Notes: a model not told the origin generated them from the letters alone. A stretch of DNA of 64,000 nucleotides from Cymodocea nodosa (GCA_036874045.1 JAZBRI010000008.1:13407001-13471000); one strand, 5' to 3'. Counted from the first letter of the stretch, positions 11,738-24,955 are shown. Numbers and translations are program-made.

Positions 11738-14094
11738 ATGGGCACTTATGTTATTCATAAACCTTTGTCTGAGAATCTTTCTCGCTTGTTGCTGTTACAA
11801 CCTGCGACAATGGTCTCCAAGTTCTACAACGGTCGTGGCAGAGGAAAAGGCAAAGGTAGAGGAGATGCAAAAGGAAAAGAAATAGATACTAATGAAGTTC
11901 CACGCACTTGGTTTAAGAAAATACTTCAAGTGGACAAAAGGTTAGCAAAAATTTATAGTGAATACTTCTTTCCTGAAGGAATACTGAATGAAGTTAGATT
12001 AGAACTTCATAACACTGATGCAAGTATTAAATACATGGGTATTCGAAGCAAGTTTGATAAGGAATACCGAATGAAATGTGTTGAGATTGCATTTCTCGAA
12101 CAGTATGCAAAATATATAAAAAAAGGTGTAGGTTCATCAAATATAATTCCTCAAACTCCTCTAAGTGGTACACGACTACAATCATTTGAGGAAGAACATG
12201 AATCTGCTATACCTACTCCTTTGTATTCAAAAGAAGTAGAATCAAATATTGTTGTAGATAAAAGAAAAGTTGAAAAACTTCGAAAGGCGAAGAACTTCGA
12301 AAGGCCATAGCAATAGAAAGTGCATTCGAAGAATTAAAGCAGAAAACTTTTATGGAATAATTTCAAAAGAAAACAAAAATACTTGAAGAGGAGAAATAGA
12401 AGTATTATAGAAGAAGAAAAATCAGAAAAATTATGTTTGAGGAAACAAAGTCTATTGAAAAAGAAAGATCAAATGAGCATTTATTTCCAAAGGATAGTGT
12501 ATGTCTAGACATTGTACCTTTTAGTGCATCTGATAAAATCATTAGTTTCGAGCATACTGAAATTGATGAAGATAATGAGACTTTATTTTCTCTTGCTAGA
12601 AAACTTGAGAAGAAATCCAAGTCAAATATGAGCTCAAGTTTTTCTATTAGTTCAAGTCCTAATGATGTAGAAATTGAAAAATTAGAGCATTAGGAAACTA
12701 ACATAGAACAAGTTAATGCAGATATAATTGACAATGTTGAGGTAGTAACTAGTTCATAGGCTGAATTGTCTAGAGTAGCAGATATTGAAAAAGTTAAGAC
12801 TCTAGAAGAGCTAAATGTCAACCAACCTTCTTTAGAATCTATAGAAGCAGAGTCTGAGAATTCACAACATGTATCAATGGAGATATCTGTTGAACAAAAT
12901 GAACAATTACAAACAGATACACCGATTGTAGAATTTGTGGAAAAATTGAACTCTAATCATTCTATAGAGACTAAACAAATGAATGCTGAGCATATTGAAG
13001 ATGTTCCTTACAATGTTGAAGCTAAAGAATCAAGTTTACATACGTAGCTTCAAGAAAATATTTTCACAGAGGAACAACATGACATTCATTTTGAAGAAGA
13101 GGTTCCTGAAGATGAATTAAACTTTGAATCAAGGCTTCAAGTATCACCTTCTTTATGTACAATATTACAAATTCAAGGTAATTCAATTTATTTTAGATTT
13201 GAGGAAGTAGTGCAGAAATACAATAATTTGATTACATGTCAGATTCTACATGCTCGACCAATAAAATTTAGAAATGTGATTGATATAAGAGATCTATTTG
13301 AGTATCAAGGCCTCATTCAATTCTTGCTAGTTGGAACGAAATGGAAGCAATACAAAGAGCTTATTGCAACTTTTTATAGCAATTTGGTCAAGAATGGAAA
13401 TATATTGAAAACTCAAATAAATAAACAGGAGTTCATATTAGCTCTTGAATTAATTTTTGATGTTTTGGGATTAAAGAATGAAGGTGTTGTTATTACAAAC
13501 AGATTTGACATGGTTAGACAACTGGAATGGGATGTTCAATCTTTATCATAGATTCCAAGTGTATATATAGAAATGAGACTCATGGAAAATCTGAATGTAG
13601 AGGCAAGGTTTATTGCAAATATATTGCATACCAATTTATTTCAGAGAGTCGAACACAATATGGAAGTCAGTAGAAGCTATTTATATGCAACTTATGGTCT
13701 ACTGAATAGAATTCAAATCAATTGGTTTGATGTTTTCATTTATCAACTACAGCAAATGAGTTCAAAGTTATTTTTTGGTGATGCTGTATGTAGACTCCTT
13801 GCAAGCTAATTAAATTTATCCGACTGGCCCTCTGAAACTAAAGGCATGAGAGCTTTTAGTGTAAAAGATTTGCAAAAATTCCAAGCCTTGCATCAACCTC
13901 AACAACAACAACAACCAACAGAATGTATAGAACAGATTCAACCACAACAGCCAAGTTATTCAGTTCAAGTAGAACAACAACCTCAACTACCTCCTGACCT
14001 AGATGATGTGCTTAACGACATCAGAAATGATATTAGGCATCTAGGAGATAAAATATGTAATGCTATAAGTGATATACTTAGGAGGAATAGATAA
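11738..14094 (+). pseudogene. T32-like 'putative plant transposon protein' ORF, broken (B)
   Basis: The function is unknown. The fold resembles the domain databases label 'putative plant transposon protein'. Starts are possible at 11738 or, more plausibly, 11810 (MVSKFYNGRGRGKGKGRG, a basic Gly/Arg N-terminus). An N-terminal motif WFKKILQVDKRLAKIYSEYF is followed by a long acidic, low-complexity middle. The conserved core at about 13270-13800 has DLFEYQGLIQFL, FYSNLVKNG, LGLKNEGV, RFIANILHTNLFQR and KLFFGDAV. The tail is glutamine/proline-rich and ends in a short helical segment (IRHLGDKICNAISDIL). A 17-bp tandem duplication at 12276-12305 shifts frame 2 to frame 1; after that only in-frame stops interrupt it. 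No membrane segment or signal peptide is seen. Homologues in this window are in B', F, C and E. Confidence 0.75.
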
Positions 14095-14634
14095 CTGTAT
14101 GTTTGCTTGTATCTAAATACTAAATGTAATGTTTGTATTTATTGTTTGATTCATTGAACAATACATTTTTCTGTAAATGGTTCAATTCTTATTTATGTTT
14201 ACATAAAGTTTCGCTGTAAATATATCTCTTGGTTTATATACTATATAATCATCTTTTTTGTTAATGACAAAAAGGGGGAGAAATGTTAAATGTTATAAAT
14301 TCAAAAGAAGAAGATGATTATGATATTAATTGCATATATTATAAAGGGAGATGATATTTAAGTGGTTATTGTAATTTGATAGATGAAAATGTAATCTAAA
14401 AGATATTTATATGGTTATTATAATCTAAAAGATACTTATGTAATTATTGACATTTGAAAGTTTTATCTCTAAGAGGTGAATTTGAAACAAACAATAGAAA
14501 TAAGCTTAAGTGAACTTAAGTCAACAAACTTGTTTGTTGAATTTAAAAGTTAACCCAACAAAGGTGCTTTGTTGAGTTAAATATATTTCAAAATTATTAT
14601 AATATGGTTTTGTCATCATCAAAAAGGGAGAGAT
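14095..14634 (+). other. B 3' noncoding region with polypurine tracts
   Basis: A purine tract AAAAAGGGGGAG at about 14271-14282 follows TTGTTAATGAC. A weaker one is at about 14345-14351, and the functional-position tract AAAAAGGGAGAGATT at 14621-14634 abuts the LTR. An inverted motif around 14570 (CAACAAAGGTGCTTTGTTG) can form a short hairpin. No gene is visible. Confidence 0.75.
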
Positions 14635-16181
14635 TGTTGAGTATTTTGTTTTGATGATGTGTGCTAAATGAAAGTAATCATATTTGCTCAATTACTATTG
14701 CTTGTGAAAAGAAATTAAAAAAATCAATTAATATAGAAAAAGTTTACTAATATAAATACTTGTCTGTATTAGATATGAAATTATACTAAGTTAATAACTA
14801 GTCGTTTTGTTGTAGTAAATTCTCATTTAACTAAACGTTAAGTTAACGTGTGTTTTTATTGAAAAACATGATATGTTTTAAAGTTATATCTTCTATATCA
14901 TGAACAATGCACGTTTAGACAACTCATTAAGTTAGAGTGTTATTTGTATAGAGATCACGTGAGAACTCGTTAAGTTAGAGGCTTAAAGGTTAAAATACGT
15001 CACGTGAGAACTTGTTAAGTTAGTGAGGAAAAGAAGAGACAAACTCGTTTAGTAAGTGTTGTACACGTGGTGAAATTATAAGTTACGAATGTTATATTGT
15101 ATCACGTGAGGTGCACATGTTTAACTCGTTAAGTTAACATAACTAAACGCATTGATTTGCTATATTGAACACTAAGACAACACATTAGGTTAGCGTTATA
15201 AAAACTTAAGTTGTTATTTTTGCACATGGTAAAATTCTTATTATAAATATATTTGTTTATTACTGGTTCGTTGAGTTATCATAACACCACGGAGATGGTT
15301 CATTGAGTTAGCATAACACTACAAACTAAGTTCGTTGAGTTAGCTACAGTACTTGTCACGTGAGTTGACACATGAGGAACTCGTTAAGTTAGAAACGTTA
15401 AGTTATATATCTACTTGTGTTACTCATTTAGTTAACATTAAAGTAACGACTTCTTATTACACTTGATGAAAGATTTTGGATGAGAAAGTTTATTTAGCAG
15501 GAAATTTTTCAGAGATCTAAGATTGATGATTAAAGAAAATTCGAAATGTAAACGTGGGTCAGAAAGTGTGTATTTCGATGAAGGAAAAAGAAAAGATGTG
15601 AAGAAGTGGAAGACTGATAGTGATTAAACATGGAGGATATGCATGAAATGAAGATATAATATAAAAGGCATAGAATTCTTGTTGATCAATTATCCCTACA
15701 CACCAAACGAAAAATCTTTTCAGGGATCAAAAACACCTCTTTAGGGAAAAGCTCTTAGATGGAAGAAAATTCAGTGAAGCAGAAAAGGTCAGATTTATGT
15801 CTCTGAAGATTTGAAGTATCAAAAGAAAGCAAATTCGGTGAAGTAGAGAAAGACTAGATATTCGTCACTGAAGAATTGCTGAAGAAGAAAGAGAAGAAGA
15901 AGAAGAAAGATTTCAAATAGTGAGAAATGTTTTAAATTTCGCAAATTAGTTTTCTCTGTTTGTAGTTATGAAATTGTATAGATGAAACATGGTATCGATA
16001 TATAATTGCATCTACAATTTCTAAGGAGAATTGAATTATATATTATAATTAAAACCTTGAATAAAAATGATTTTATGAAAACAGTGTCTCGACTTATTTT
16101 TGAGTTTTGAAGTTTCAATTATAATCGAAAATGTTGAAAAATACAATTCACCCCCCTCTTGTGTAGCCATATGATCCTACA
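14635..16181 (+). repeat. 3' LTR of B (1547 bp)
   Basis: It begins TGTTGAGT and ends ATCCTACA, preceded by the polypurine tract. Five CACGTG boxes lie at 14957, 15001, 15064, 15103 and 15357, set among repeated ACTCGTTAAGTTAG units. It matches 18752-20271 throughout. The U3 block 14951-15250 is homologous to part of the gypsy C LTR (35811-36055). Confidence 0.92.
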
Positions 16182-16612
16182 AAGTTAGTAGAAGTTGTTT
16201 ATATGCAACTTATGGTCTCCTGAACAGAATTCAAATCAATTGGTTTGATGTTTTCATTTCTCAACTATAGCATATGAGTTGAAAGTTATTTTTTGGTGAT
16301 GTTGTACGTAGACTTCTTGCAAACCAACTAACTTTATCCGACTAGACCTCTGAACCTAAAAGCATGAGAACTTTTAGTGTCAAAGATTTGCAAAAATTTC
16401 AGGCCATGCATCAATCTAAATGACAACAACAACAACTTGACTGTATAGAACACATACAACCTTAATGGCTAAGCTATTTAGATCAAGTACAACAGCAACC
16501 TGAGCTACCTCCTAACTTAGATGTTGTGCTTAACAACATTAGAAATGATATTAGGCATCTAGGAGATAAAATATGTAATGCTATTAGTGATATCCTTAGG
16601 AGGAATAGATAA
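16182..16612 (+). pseudogene. T32-like ORF, C-terminal fragment (B')
   Basis: It reads from SRSCLYATYGLLNRIQINWF through the glutamine-rich stretch to the conserved C-terminus IRHLGDKICNAISDILRRNR, ending at the TAA at 16610-16612. It is closely similar to 13660-14094 of B but has several extra in-frame stops, including in the glutamine-rich part. It starts at the B insertion point, so its N-terminal part is displaced to the left beyond the window. Confidence 0.85.
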
Positions 16613-16731
16613 ATGTCAAGTCATTTGTCTGTTTGCTTGTTTCTGAATATAAAATGTAATGTTTGTATTTATTGTTTGATTATTTGAACAATACATTTTT
16701 TTTTGTAAATGGTTCAATTCTTATTTATGTT

Positions 16732-18360
16732 TGTTTGGATTTTTTTGAAGTTTTAAATTTTTAAACCGCAAGTGCATGGCGTCTAATGAAGTATGTCGGC
16801 AAGTACGGGTCAAACCACAGGGAAATGGGGATAAACTAGGATTCTAATTACAAGAATATGACAAGCAAATACTTTCCAAATATAGATTAGACTACAAAAA
16901 AGGTAAGTCCACAGATTTTTAATTTATCGACCAATTAACAGATTAGACTAAAAATTTATTCTCAATCAGATATGTTAATGTGAACTTCAGATAAAAATTT
17001 TCACACTTAGAAACGCACGAATGTTATGACTGAAAATTCGGACATTGAAAATGATGCATAAAATTGGAAACTTTTGCACGTTAATAATAGTATCTTAAAA
17101 ACCTTATAAATCCCGAATTACTCAACCAAAAATTCCAAAATCACATGCTTTGCAAAATAAACAATATGTAGATATTAATGAAATATTTATTCAAATTTTT
17201 ATGCGATCTGAGTTTTGAAAAAAATGCATTAGAATCACGACAAAAGAGTCTCAGACTGAATTCTGTGCTTGATACAGTTATAGCTTCAAAATGGCATCAA
17301 ATCTTTTCAGATTGCTATGAAATTTTAGAGAATCATAGAAGCCTTATAGTATCACGATTATGAATTTTTTCAGAATTTTCAGTTAAACAGAAACGCTCCA
17401 GAACAAATATGAATTCTCGAAATGAAAACAGATCAACAAAACTACAAATCTACAAACAACATGCACAACCTTCAACGAATTCTATGTTGTTTCATGCATA
17501 ACAAAATGTAATATCCAGATTTCAACATCAAAAAACAACAATATATGAATATATATCAATAACAACACCTGTTTTGATGATTTTCAGATGAAAATAACAA
17601 AGATTCACGGATTCAAAAAGGAACATACAAATAAAAGCGAATCTGTTTTCTACTTTTACCCTATTACAATGAAAACTAAGAACATAAATAACTACCTATA
17701 TGAAACATAAAAAAATGTGATACATCTGAAGCCAAAGAAGAGGGGAAAGTGGAGAAATGATTTGTGGAATCTCACAGATGAAGAAGAGAACCCTTGTGAA
17801 GGTAGGCATCGCTCCTCCAAGATGTGGAATGAAAGCTTTCACGTTGGAGATGACTTGTGGGATGAAGATGATGAGATCCGAGTTGAAGAGAGGTGGTGGA
17901 ATGACCAGCATTCTCCTTCCTTGCTTCAAGATGTGGAGATCCAAGAGGAGGTGACGACTGGTGGTGTTGGAGGTGGAAAATAAAAGGAGCCCAAGAGAGA
18001 ATCCCAAGACGTGTATCACTCTCTTTTATATAGAGAGTTTCCAAGTTTGGAGATCCATCTTTGATTCAACGATTGGGATTAAATCCCACTTGATTTTCTT
18101 TCTCCAATCTTCAATTTCCATGACCTTCTATTAAATTATAAACTTTTCATAACAATAAATGCATCAAAGTATCAAGACATCCATAAAATTCATAAATGAT
18201 GCATGTTTGAAATAATTTCATACTTTAATTGTATAAAATGGGGATTGATTCTTATTAGTTAAATAATGTAATAAATGTATAATATGACTTTAATAAATCT
18301 CATGTAAATCTATTTAACCAATAATATCCTATAAAAATATGCAACATTTTAATCCAAACA
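16732..18360 (-). repeat. Solo LTR of another gypsy family (1629 bp)
   Basis: Termini are TGTTTGGATT and AATCCAAACA, flanked by the 5-bp target duplication ATGTT (16727-16731 and 18361-18365). The empty site is visible in B near 14205. The minus orientation is inferred because 16765-16840 (CCGCAAGTGCATGG, GCAAGTACGGGTC, CCACAGGGAAAT) resembles the reverse complement of the 3' part of the gypsy C LTR. Open frames at about 17700-18040, on both strands, have no recognisable domain and are probably chance. No internal region remains, so it arose by LTR-LTR recombination. Confidence 0.85.
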
Positions 18361-18751
18361 ATGTTTACAGAAAGTTTAGCTGTAAATATGTCTCAAGATT
18401 TATATACTGTGTAATCATTTTTTTGATTAATGACGAAAAGGGGGAGATGATTATAAATTCAAAAAGAGGGAGATGATTATGAGTTTAATTGCATATATTA
18501 TAAACGGAAAAGATAATTATGTGGTTATTAAAATCTGAAAGATACTTATGTAATTATTGACATCTGAAAGTTTTTATTTCTGAGAGGTAAATTTTACACA
18601 AACAATAGAAATAAGCTTAAGTAAACCTAAGTCAACAAACAAGTTTGTTGAATTAAAAAAAAAAAATTAACCCAACGAAGGTGCTTTGTTGAGTTATATA
18701 TATTTCATAAATGATTTAATATGGTTTTGTCAACATCAAAAAGGAGAAGAT
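18361..18751 (+). other. B' 3' noncoding region with polypurine tracts
   Basis: This continues 16613-16731 after the solo LTR. It holds a tract AAAAGGGGGAGATG near 18436, AAAGAGGGAGATG near 18463, and the LTR-adjacent tract AAAAAGGAGAAGAT at 18738-18751. It is homologous to 14205-14634 of B. No gene is visible. Confidence 0.75.
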
Positions 18752-20271
18752 TGTTAAGTATTTTGTTTTGATGATGTGTGCTGAATGAAAGTAATCATAT
18801 TTGCTCAATTACTATTGCTTGTGAAAGGAAATTAAGAACATCAATTAATACAGAAAAAGTTTAATGATATAAATACTTGTCTATATTGGATCTAAAATTA
18901 TACTAAGTTAAATAACTAGTCGTTTCGTTACATTAATTTCTCATTTAACTAATGTTAAGTTAACGTGTGTTTTTATTGAAAAGCATGATATGTTTTAATG
19001 TTATATTTTCTGTATCATGAATAGTGCACGTTTAGACAACTTGTTGAGTTAGAGTGTTATTTGTATAGAGGTCACATGAGAACTCGTTAAGTTAGAGGCT
19101 TAAAGGATAAAATAGGTCACGTGAGAACTCGTTAAGTTAGTGAGTAAAAGAGTTGACGAACTCGTTAAGTTAGTATTGTACAAGTAGTGAAATTAAAGGT
19201 TACAAATGTTATATTGTATCACGTGAGTTGCTCATGTTTAACTCGTTAAGTTAACATAACTAAACGCATTGAGTTGCTATATTGAACACTAAGGCAACGC
19301 GTTAGGTTAGCGTTATAAACTTAAGTTATTATTATTGCACGTGGTAAATACCTTATTATAAAAACATTTATTTTTTACTGGTTCATTGAGTTATCTATAA
19401 CACAATGGAGTTGATTCGTTGAGTTAGCATAACACTACAGACTTAGTTCGTTGAGTTAGCTACAATACTTGTCACGTGAGTTGGCACATGAGGAACTCGT
19501 TAAGTTATATATCTACTTGTTTTACTCGTTTAGTTAACATTAAAGTAACGACTTCTTATTACACTTGATGAAAAATTTTGGATGAGAAAGTTTATTTTGC
19601 AGGAAATTTTTCAAAGATCTAGGATTGATAAGTAAAGAAAATTTGAAATGTAAACATGGGTTAGAACATGTGTATTTCGATGAAGGAAAAAGAGAAAACG
19701 TGAAGAAGTGGAAAACTGGTAGTGATTAAATGTGGAGGATATGCATGAAATGAAGATAAAGTATAAAAGGCATAGAATTCTTGTTGATTAGTTATCCTTG
19801 CACACGAAACGAAATATATTTTTAGGGATCAAAAACACCTCTTCGGGAAAAAACTCTCAGATGGAAGAAAATTTAGTGAAGTAGAAAATGTCAGATTTAT
19901 GTCATTGAAAATCTGAAGTATTAGAAGAAAGCAAATTCGGTGAAGCAGAGAAAGTTAGATATTTGTCATTGAAAAATTGCTAAAGAAGAAGAAGAAGAAA
20001 AATCTCAAACAAGGAGAAAATTTTTAAATTCCGCAAATTAGTTTTCTATGCTTGTAGTTATGAAATTGAATAAATGAAACATGGTATCGTTATATAATTG
20101 CATCTACAATTTCTAAGGAGAATTGAATTGTATATTGTAATTGAAACCTTGAATAAAATGATTTTATGAAAATAATGTCTCGACTTGTTTTTAATTTTGA
20201 AGTTTCAATTATAATCAAAAATGTTGAAAAATGCAATTCATCCCCCTCTTGTGTAGCCATATGATCCTACA
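18752..20271 (+). repeat. 3' LTR of B' (1520 bp)
   Basis: It begins TGTTAAGT (one change from the B LTR) and ends ATCCTACA. It is alignable with 14635-16181 along its whole length, with point differences and small indels. U3 contains repeated CACGTG-type boxes and ACTCGTTAAGTTAG units. Confidence 0.92.
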
Positions 20272-21198
20272 ATTGAGTAATTAGTTATCTTTCCCCTAAG
20301 CAAGGGATTGTGATCACATAAAAAGATGATATTGTGGGAGGTAATATATAAGATATAAAAAAAGAAAAAGGAGGGGCAGTGTACTTAAGCTTAGTTTATT
20401 TTACAGGTGTTATAACAATTCTGCCATAATGTGTGCATATAATTTTTGTTATTATCTATTCTTTACACATATTGTAATGCATTTATTTTCTTAAGTTCGA
20501 GTACTCATTGTTGAATTCTTTTAAGTTACCTAAAGGTATATCTCTATGAATTTTCTTTTGTAAACTAAATAAAATAAAAGTCAAAAAGTCTAAATTGTTA
20601 AATCTATTACTTATTTCTGTATTTAATTTTTTTTAAAAAAGAAAGATTTGAATCAAAGATTAGGGCTTGGCAACCTAGTTTAAGTACGCCATTTGAATTT
20701 AAATGAAATATTTAGGGCTTGGCAACCTGATATTAAGTATGTCATAGTTTCTCTTTATTACATTTATGTAGGAGGAGCAAACAATGAAAAACAATAGTAA
20801 ATTTAATCAAGTGCAAATATTCTGGAACTTATACTAATACAAAGTTAGACTCATTCAGTTAGTTTAACATACAGTTATGTATTTCACTTGATATCTACTA
20901 TTTTATCTCACATATAGATAACTAACCATTTGAGTTTTTCGTATTGTTATAGTTTATTCTTCTACAAACTCAAATAGTTAGATTTCTCTCTAAGTTTCTG
21001 TTTTAAATTCTTATATTTTATCCTTTTAAGAAACTTAAATAGTTATGCTTAAGTCTTCAACTTTTTAGCATATCCATCCGTGAAACTTGAACAGTTAACT
21101 TAATATTATTATATTTTTATGAAAGACTTAAAATATGACAATAACTATTCTAGTTTGTCGTATAGTTATGTGCTTTACTACTCATAAAACTCGAATAA
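20272..21198 (+). other. Left fragment of old element F, noncoding
   Basis: No gene is visible. A 17-base phrase (TTAGGGCTTGGCAACCT) occurs twice near 20662 and 20711, recalling the CTGGCAACCTAAG phrase of the B/gypsy spacer. The last 330 bases carry repeats of the type AAACTCAAATAGTTA. The sequence breaks at 21198 (ACTCGAATAA) and appears to resume at 57379 (AATAGTTATCATAAG), restoring that repeat. F therefore probably continues across the D/E insertion. Confidence 0.55.
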
Positions 21199-23174
21199 TG
21201 TTCGGTTTGTGAAAACTTCCTTGATTTATTTTTATACTTATATTAATAAATTCTTTTAGAAGTAAATAAACAACTTTTCACACAAATTAGATTTAAGTCC
21301 AATTTGTATTTTAACTGTAAGTGCATAGTGTATATTGTATTTGTGTGCAAGTATAGGTCGATCCCACAGAGATTGAATAAGAATTGTGTACTGTTTCAAT
21401 TTTTATATTGGAGTTTATATGTGTTCAGTTAAGCACTTCGTTGAGTTATACTTAACTCAATAGATTTAGTTCGTGGAGTTATGGTTAACTCAACGGACTA
21501 ACCTCGTGGACTTAAGTTATCTCCACGAGCCTACCTTTCCAATTAAATACTACTATTTATAAAGGAATTTGGCCAACCATTGGGCGGTTCCACAGAATGT
21601 AAATAACATCAATTAAGCTCTTTAATGTTAGTTAATATTAGATTTGTCATTAAGCAACACTAACATTCAGATATTTCAAATAGTAATCATTAAAATCTTT
21701 AAGTATTTGAATGAATCAATTTCAGTAAACAATAAACTATTTTCTATTTTCTAAATCAAACAAACATAAAACATTCACAATATTGACAATGATAACATTA
21801 ATCACGATACAAAACAAACAATACAATACTTTAATACTAAATGTAAACACAGATAATTTGTTGTTTTTGGTAATTTTTTTTTGATATGTTCTTGAAGATG
21901 AGCGAAGGGTGAAATGTAAAAATCTCTATCGACAATAAAAACTTCTGTCACTACATGCGACGCGATTACACCACTGAAAACTTAATCACTTACAATCTTG
22001 CCTCCTCTCCCTATAGAATCACGAATCAAGAATTGTAAGATGATCTCCTCTTCAACATATTGGCATCAACCCGAAACTAAGGCTAAAAGCTTTACAGTTT
22101 CCTGAGTTATGAGTCGGTGCTTGGTGAAAATGGCTTTCCTTCTTGTGACACGATCACTCCTCACAGTGGTTGTCAGTCACCGTGTTTAGCTTAGAATCGA
22201 CCCGACATCTGAAAAGTATCCTCAAAGACCTTTGATGGTTGGTGATTTTAGTGGTGGTGTGGAGCTTTAGGGAACTTCTGATGCTTCTTGTAGTTAGCGT
22301 GGTTCTTCACCTTTATACACACTTTCTTCGTCTTTCTCCTTTTCTTTTATATTTCTTTTTGTAATAACTGCTTCTACTTAAATGATCGGTTGGATTTCCT
22401 TCATTCATATCAACGACGGTGATTTCTTCTTCATTCTACGAGTGAATTCTTGTGTGATACGTGCAATCGTGGTTTTCCTTTGAATTTCTTGTTTCTACAA
22501 CTGCTACAATGGCATATTAGAAAATAAATGATCCGTGGAGTTAGTGTAACTCAACAGACTTACTTCGTTGACTTAACTATAAAACACGTGCAATAAAGAA
22601 ATAACTTATAAGCTACTAACACAACATGTTACTTTAGTGTATATTCAAGTAACTCAATGCATATAGTTGTGCTAACTTAACGAGTTATACATGTGTAGTT
22701 CACGTGACATAATGAAGCATTTAAATTCAGCACGTGCAATATTCTAACTTAACAAGTTTAGATATTTCAGATACTTACAAACCTAACTATCTGATGCTCA
22801 GATGCATTTCGGATAGTTACCAGATAACTTACCAAACATTCACTTAAGTCATGCATTAAGATTTCAACATGTGTACTCCAAGAAATAATAAAATATTCTT
22901 CTATTGTTTAAAACATAACTATCTAGTACATGCAATATAACTCTCCGAAATAACAGAAAATTTGGATACCTAAGAATTTCAAAGCTTGTAATTCACTAAC
23001 AATTTAGAAATGTACTTAATTAACGTTAATTTCTTGAAATTATGCAGATTCTTTCATTAAAGCATATAACAGTGCAATTATAACATAATGACTTAATTCT
23101 CATATAATAAGCTAAATATTATGCAATTAACCATGATTTAACCATTAATATTATGTACTTTTTCATTCTAAACA
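21199..23174 (-). repeat. Gypsy LTR of D (1976 bp)
   Basis: On the minus strand it begins TGTTTAGAATG at 23174, with a PPT-like GGGGGAAG just upstream (plus CTTCCCCCATACTTA at 23175-23189). The 3' terminus near 21199 is diverged. Conserved landmarks are the block around 21330-21390 (GTGCAAGTATAGGTCGATCC) and an antisense open stretch starting ATGAGTCGGTGCTTGG at 22109. A motif array (AACTCAACAGACTTACTTCG and related) and CACGTG boxes lie at 22580-22750. Confidence 0.82.
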
Positions 23175-23424
23175 CTTCCCCCATACTTAAATTTTGCTAG
23201 TCCCTTAGCAAACTACTAAGATCTAACTAGTTGGTCTTTCTAAAGTGCTAGAATTAAGTCTTCATTTTTTTTCTTCAAAATACATAGCTCAGATTACTAT
23301 AAAGATATTCTATACCTTTCAGTAATCTATTTTAACATTGTTTTCTCCTCTTCAACCTACAAATATATTTAAAACATATGTAAATTACATACAAAATATA
23401 TTAGCATCACCTAGATGGTAATTA

Positions 23425-24953
23425 TGTTAGGACCCTAGTATTTTGATAATGCAAAAACTTGTGTGAGAAAATATATTGTATTTCACAGATAAGACAGTTC
23501 AACAAAAGATCAGAAGGTAAATAAACAGATACAGGTAGTTTAGAAATTGCTGCTATAAAGCTATAGGAAAATCGGATAGTTACCAGGCTTAAGTATCTGG
23601 AAGAAAGTTAATCTTCGGTAAGTTACAGGCTTAAGTATTTGAAGAGTCAATTTAAAGTAACAGAAACACCATCGGATAGTTAGAAGAGTAACTATCTGAA
23701 AATATAAGGCCTTTAGAGAGTTTGAAAGATAGTTGGTTGAATGATCGAAGACTTAAGGAGTTAACTATTTAGAAGTTCAAGGAAATGGGAAAGTTAGGAA
23801 AGCTAACTATCCGAAACTTAAGTCATTCAATTACCCACATGTAGAAATCCAAACAAAAGCTTAAAAGGATCTTTCGGAGAGTTAGAAAGCTAACTATTTA
23901 CAAGAAGTTTCGAAAGGTTACATATTTAACTATCCGAAACTTAAGTCATCCTAATATGCACGTGTAGAAATAAGAAAGTAGTCGGAAGCTTAAAAGAAGA
24001 AAATTGAAGAGTTACTATAGCTAACTATCTGATAGTCAAGAACATTTCGATGAGTTACAGTTATAAGTATCTGAACTTAAGACACGTCACGTGTATGACT
24101 TAAATCTCACGTGACAAAAGAACTTAAGTGGATTTTCAGTGAGTTACAAACATCCTTCGAAAAGTTATACAGCTAACAATTCGAAAGTCTAAGAAAATCG
24201 AAAGGTTATCTTGAAACACCTTTCCAAATGGTAACTTACCATATTTAGACCTGCAAATCTGTAAGTACAACAGAATAAATCCGTTGAGGAGAAAATATGA
24301 TCATTAGATTTACAAGTATTTATACAAATAGATCATTCAATATTCAGTAGAACTAACAAGTGAAATTACATAGACAATCACATATAGAGATACAGTATAC
24401 ATTGCAGATCAACTACTATTACAGAAGAATGCTCAATCCAGATTAACTACAACAAGGAATCGATTGAAAGCTGGATTTACAAGAAGATTCTTAAAGCTCT
24501 CCAAGTGTTGAAAATCTGATCCAAAAAGGATCATTTGGTTCGTGGCTTCAACCTTAAAGCTTTATTCAAGTTGTTGGTTTAAGTTTCGACTTGAAAACTC
24601 AAAAGGATGGTTTACTGAAGTTTATATCTAAAAACTTTTGTGTGGTTGGTTAGAGCTATGACCAGAAAGCTCAAGTGAATGGTTGGTTCTTGCTTCGACC
24701 TGAAAGCAAGTGTTTGTAAGTGTTGAAACACTTAGTGAAGCCTAAGTGACTCTTGGGGGTGGACTAGCCGAGTTGGTGAACCACCTAAAATTCCCTTGTG
24801 TTTCTTACTTTTATTTCCGCTATGCATGTTTATTTACCTATTCAGTACTTGAGCAAACTATTTATTTAAAATTGGTTAATCAAGTCAAAAATAGTTTTAA
24901 ATACACATCGATCACCATTCACCCCTCTCTAGTGAAGCCATGCGTTCCTAACA
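23425..24953 (+). repeat. 5' LTR of A2 (1529 bp)
   Basis: It begins TGTTAGGACCCTAG and ends GTTCCTAACA. It contains near-palindromic units of the type GAGTTAGAAAGCTAACTATC and two CACGTG boxes near 24089 and 24108. It is homologous to the reverse complements of 3684-5398 and 60303-62009. Confidence 0.94.
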
Positions 24954-24955
24954 AT

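Larger units (their letters stand above)
5399..16181 (+). mobile_element. Copia element B, 5' part missing from window
   Basis: The order is partial gag, pol (protease, integrase, reverse transcriptase, RNase H), a 1.4-kb spacer, a T32-like third ORF, polypurine tracts and a 3' LTR at 14635-16181. The 5' LTR and gag N-terminus must lie left of A1, which is inserted at 5398/5399. At 16182 the sequence jumps into codons of a second T32-like ORF, so B is itself inserted in its relative B'. An ORF downstream of pol recalls the env-like ORF position of Sireviruses, but no signal peptide or membrane segment is visible in it. Confidence 0.85.
16182..20271 (+). mobile_element. 3' part of Copia element B' (host of B)
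   Basis: Immediately after the B LTR end, sequence resumes inside a T32-like ORF at the codons equivalent to about 13660 in B, then continues through the 3' noncoding region (interrupted by a solo LTR) to an LTR at 18752-20271. This is best read as B inserted into an older member of the same family. The left part of B' would be outside the window. Confidence 0.78.

Noticed and set aside
11738..14094. Calling the third ORF of B an envelope-like gene because of its position after pol
   Set aside because: No signal peptide, transmembrane helix or fusion-peptide-like segment is visible, and the core matches the 'putative plant transposon protein' class.
17696..18044. Overlapping open frames on both strands as a host gene
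   Set aside because: They lie inside a solo LTR, have no recognisable domain, and overlapping open frames on both strands point to composition rather than coding.
14635..20271. A tandem LTR array of one element produced by unequal recombination
   Set aside because: After 16181 the sequence resumes within T32-like codons, not at a PBS, which fits insertion of B into B' rather than LTR-LTR recombination.
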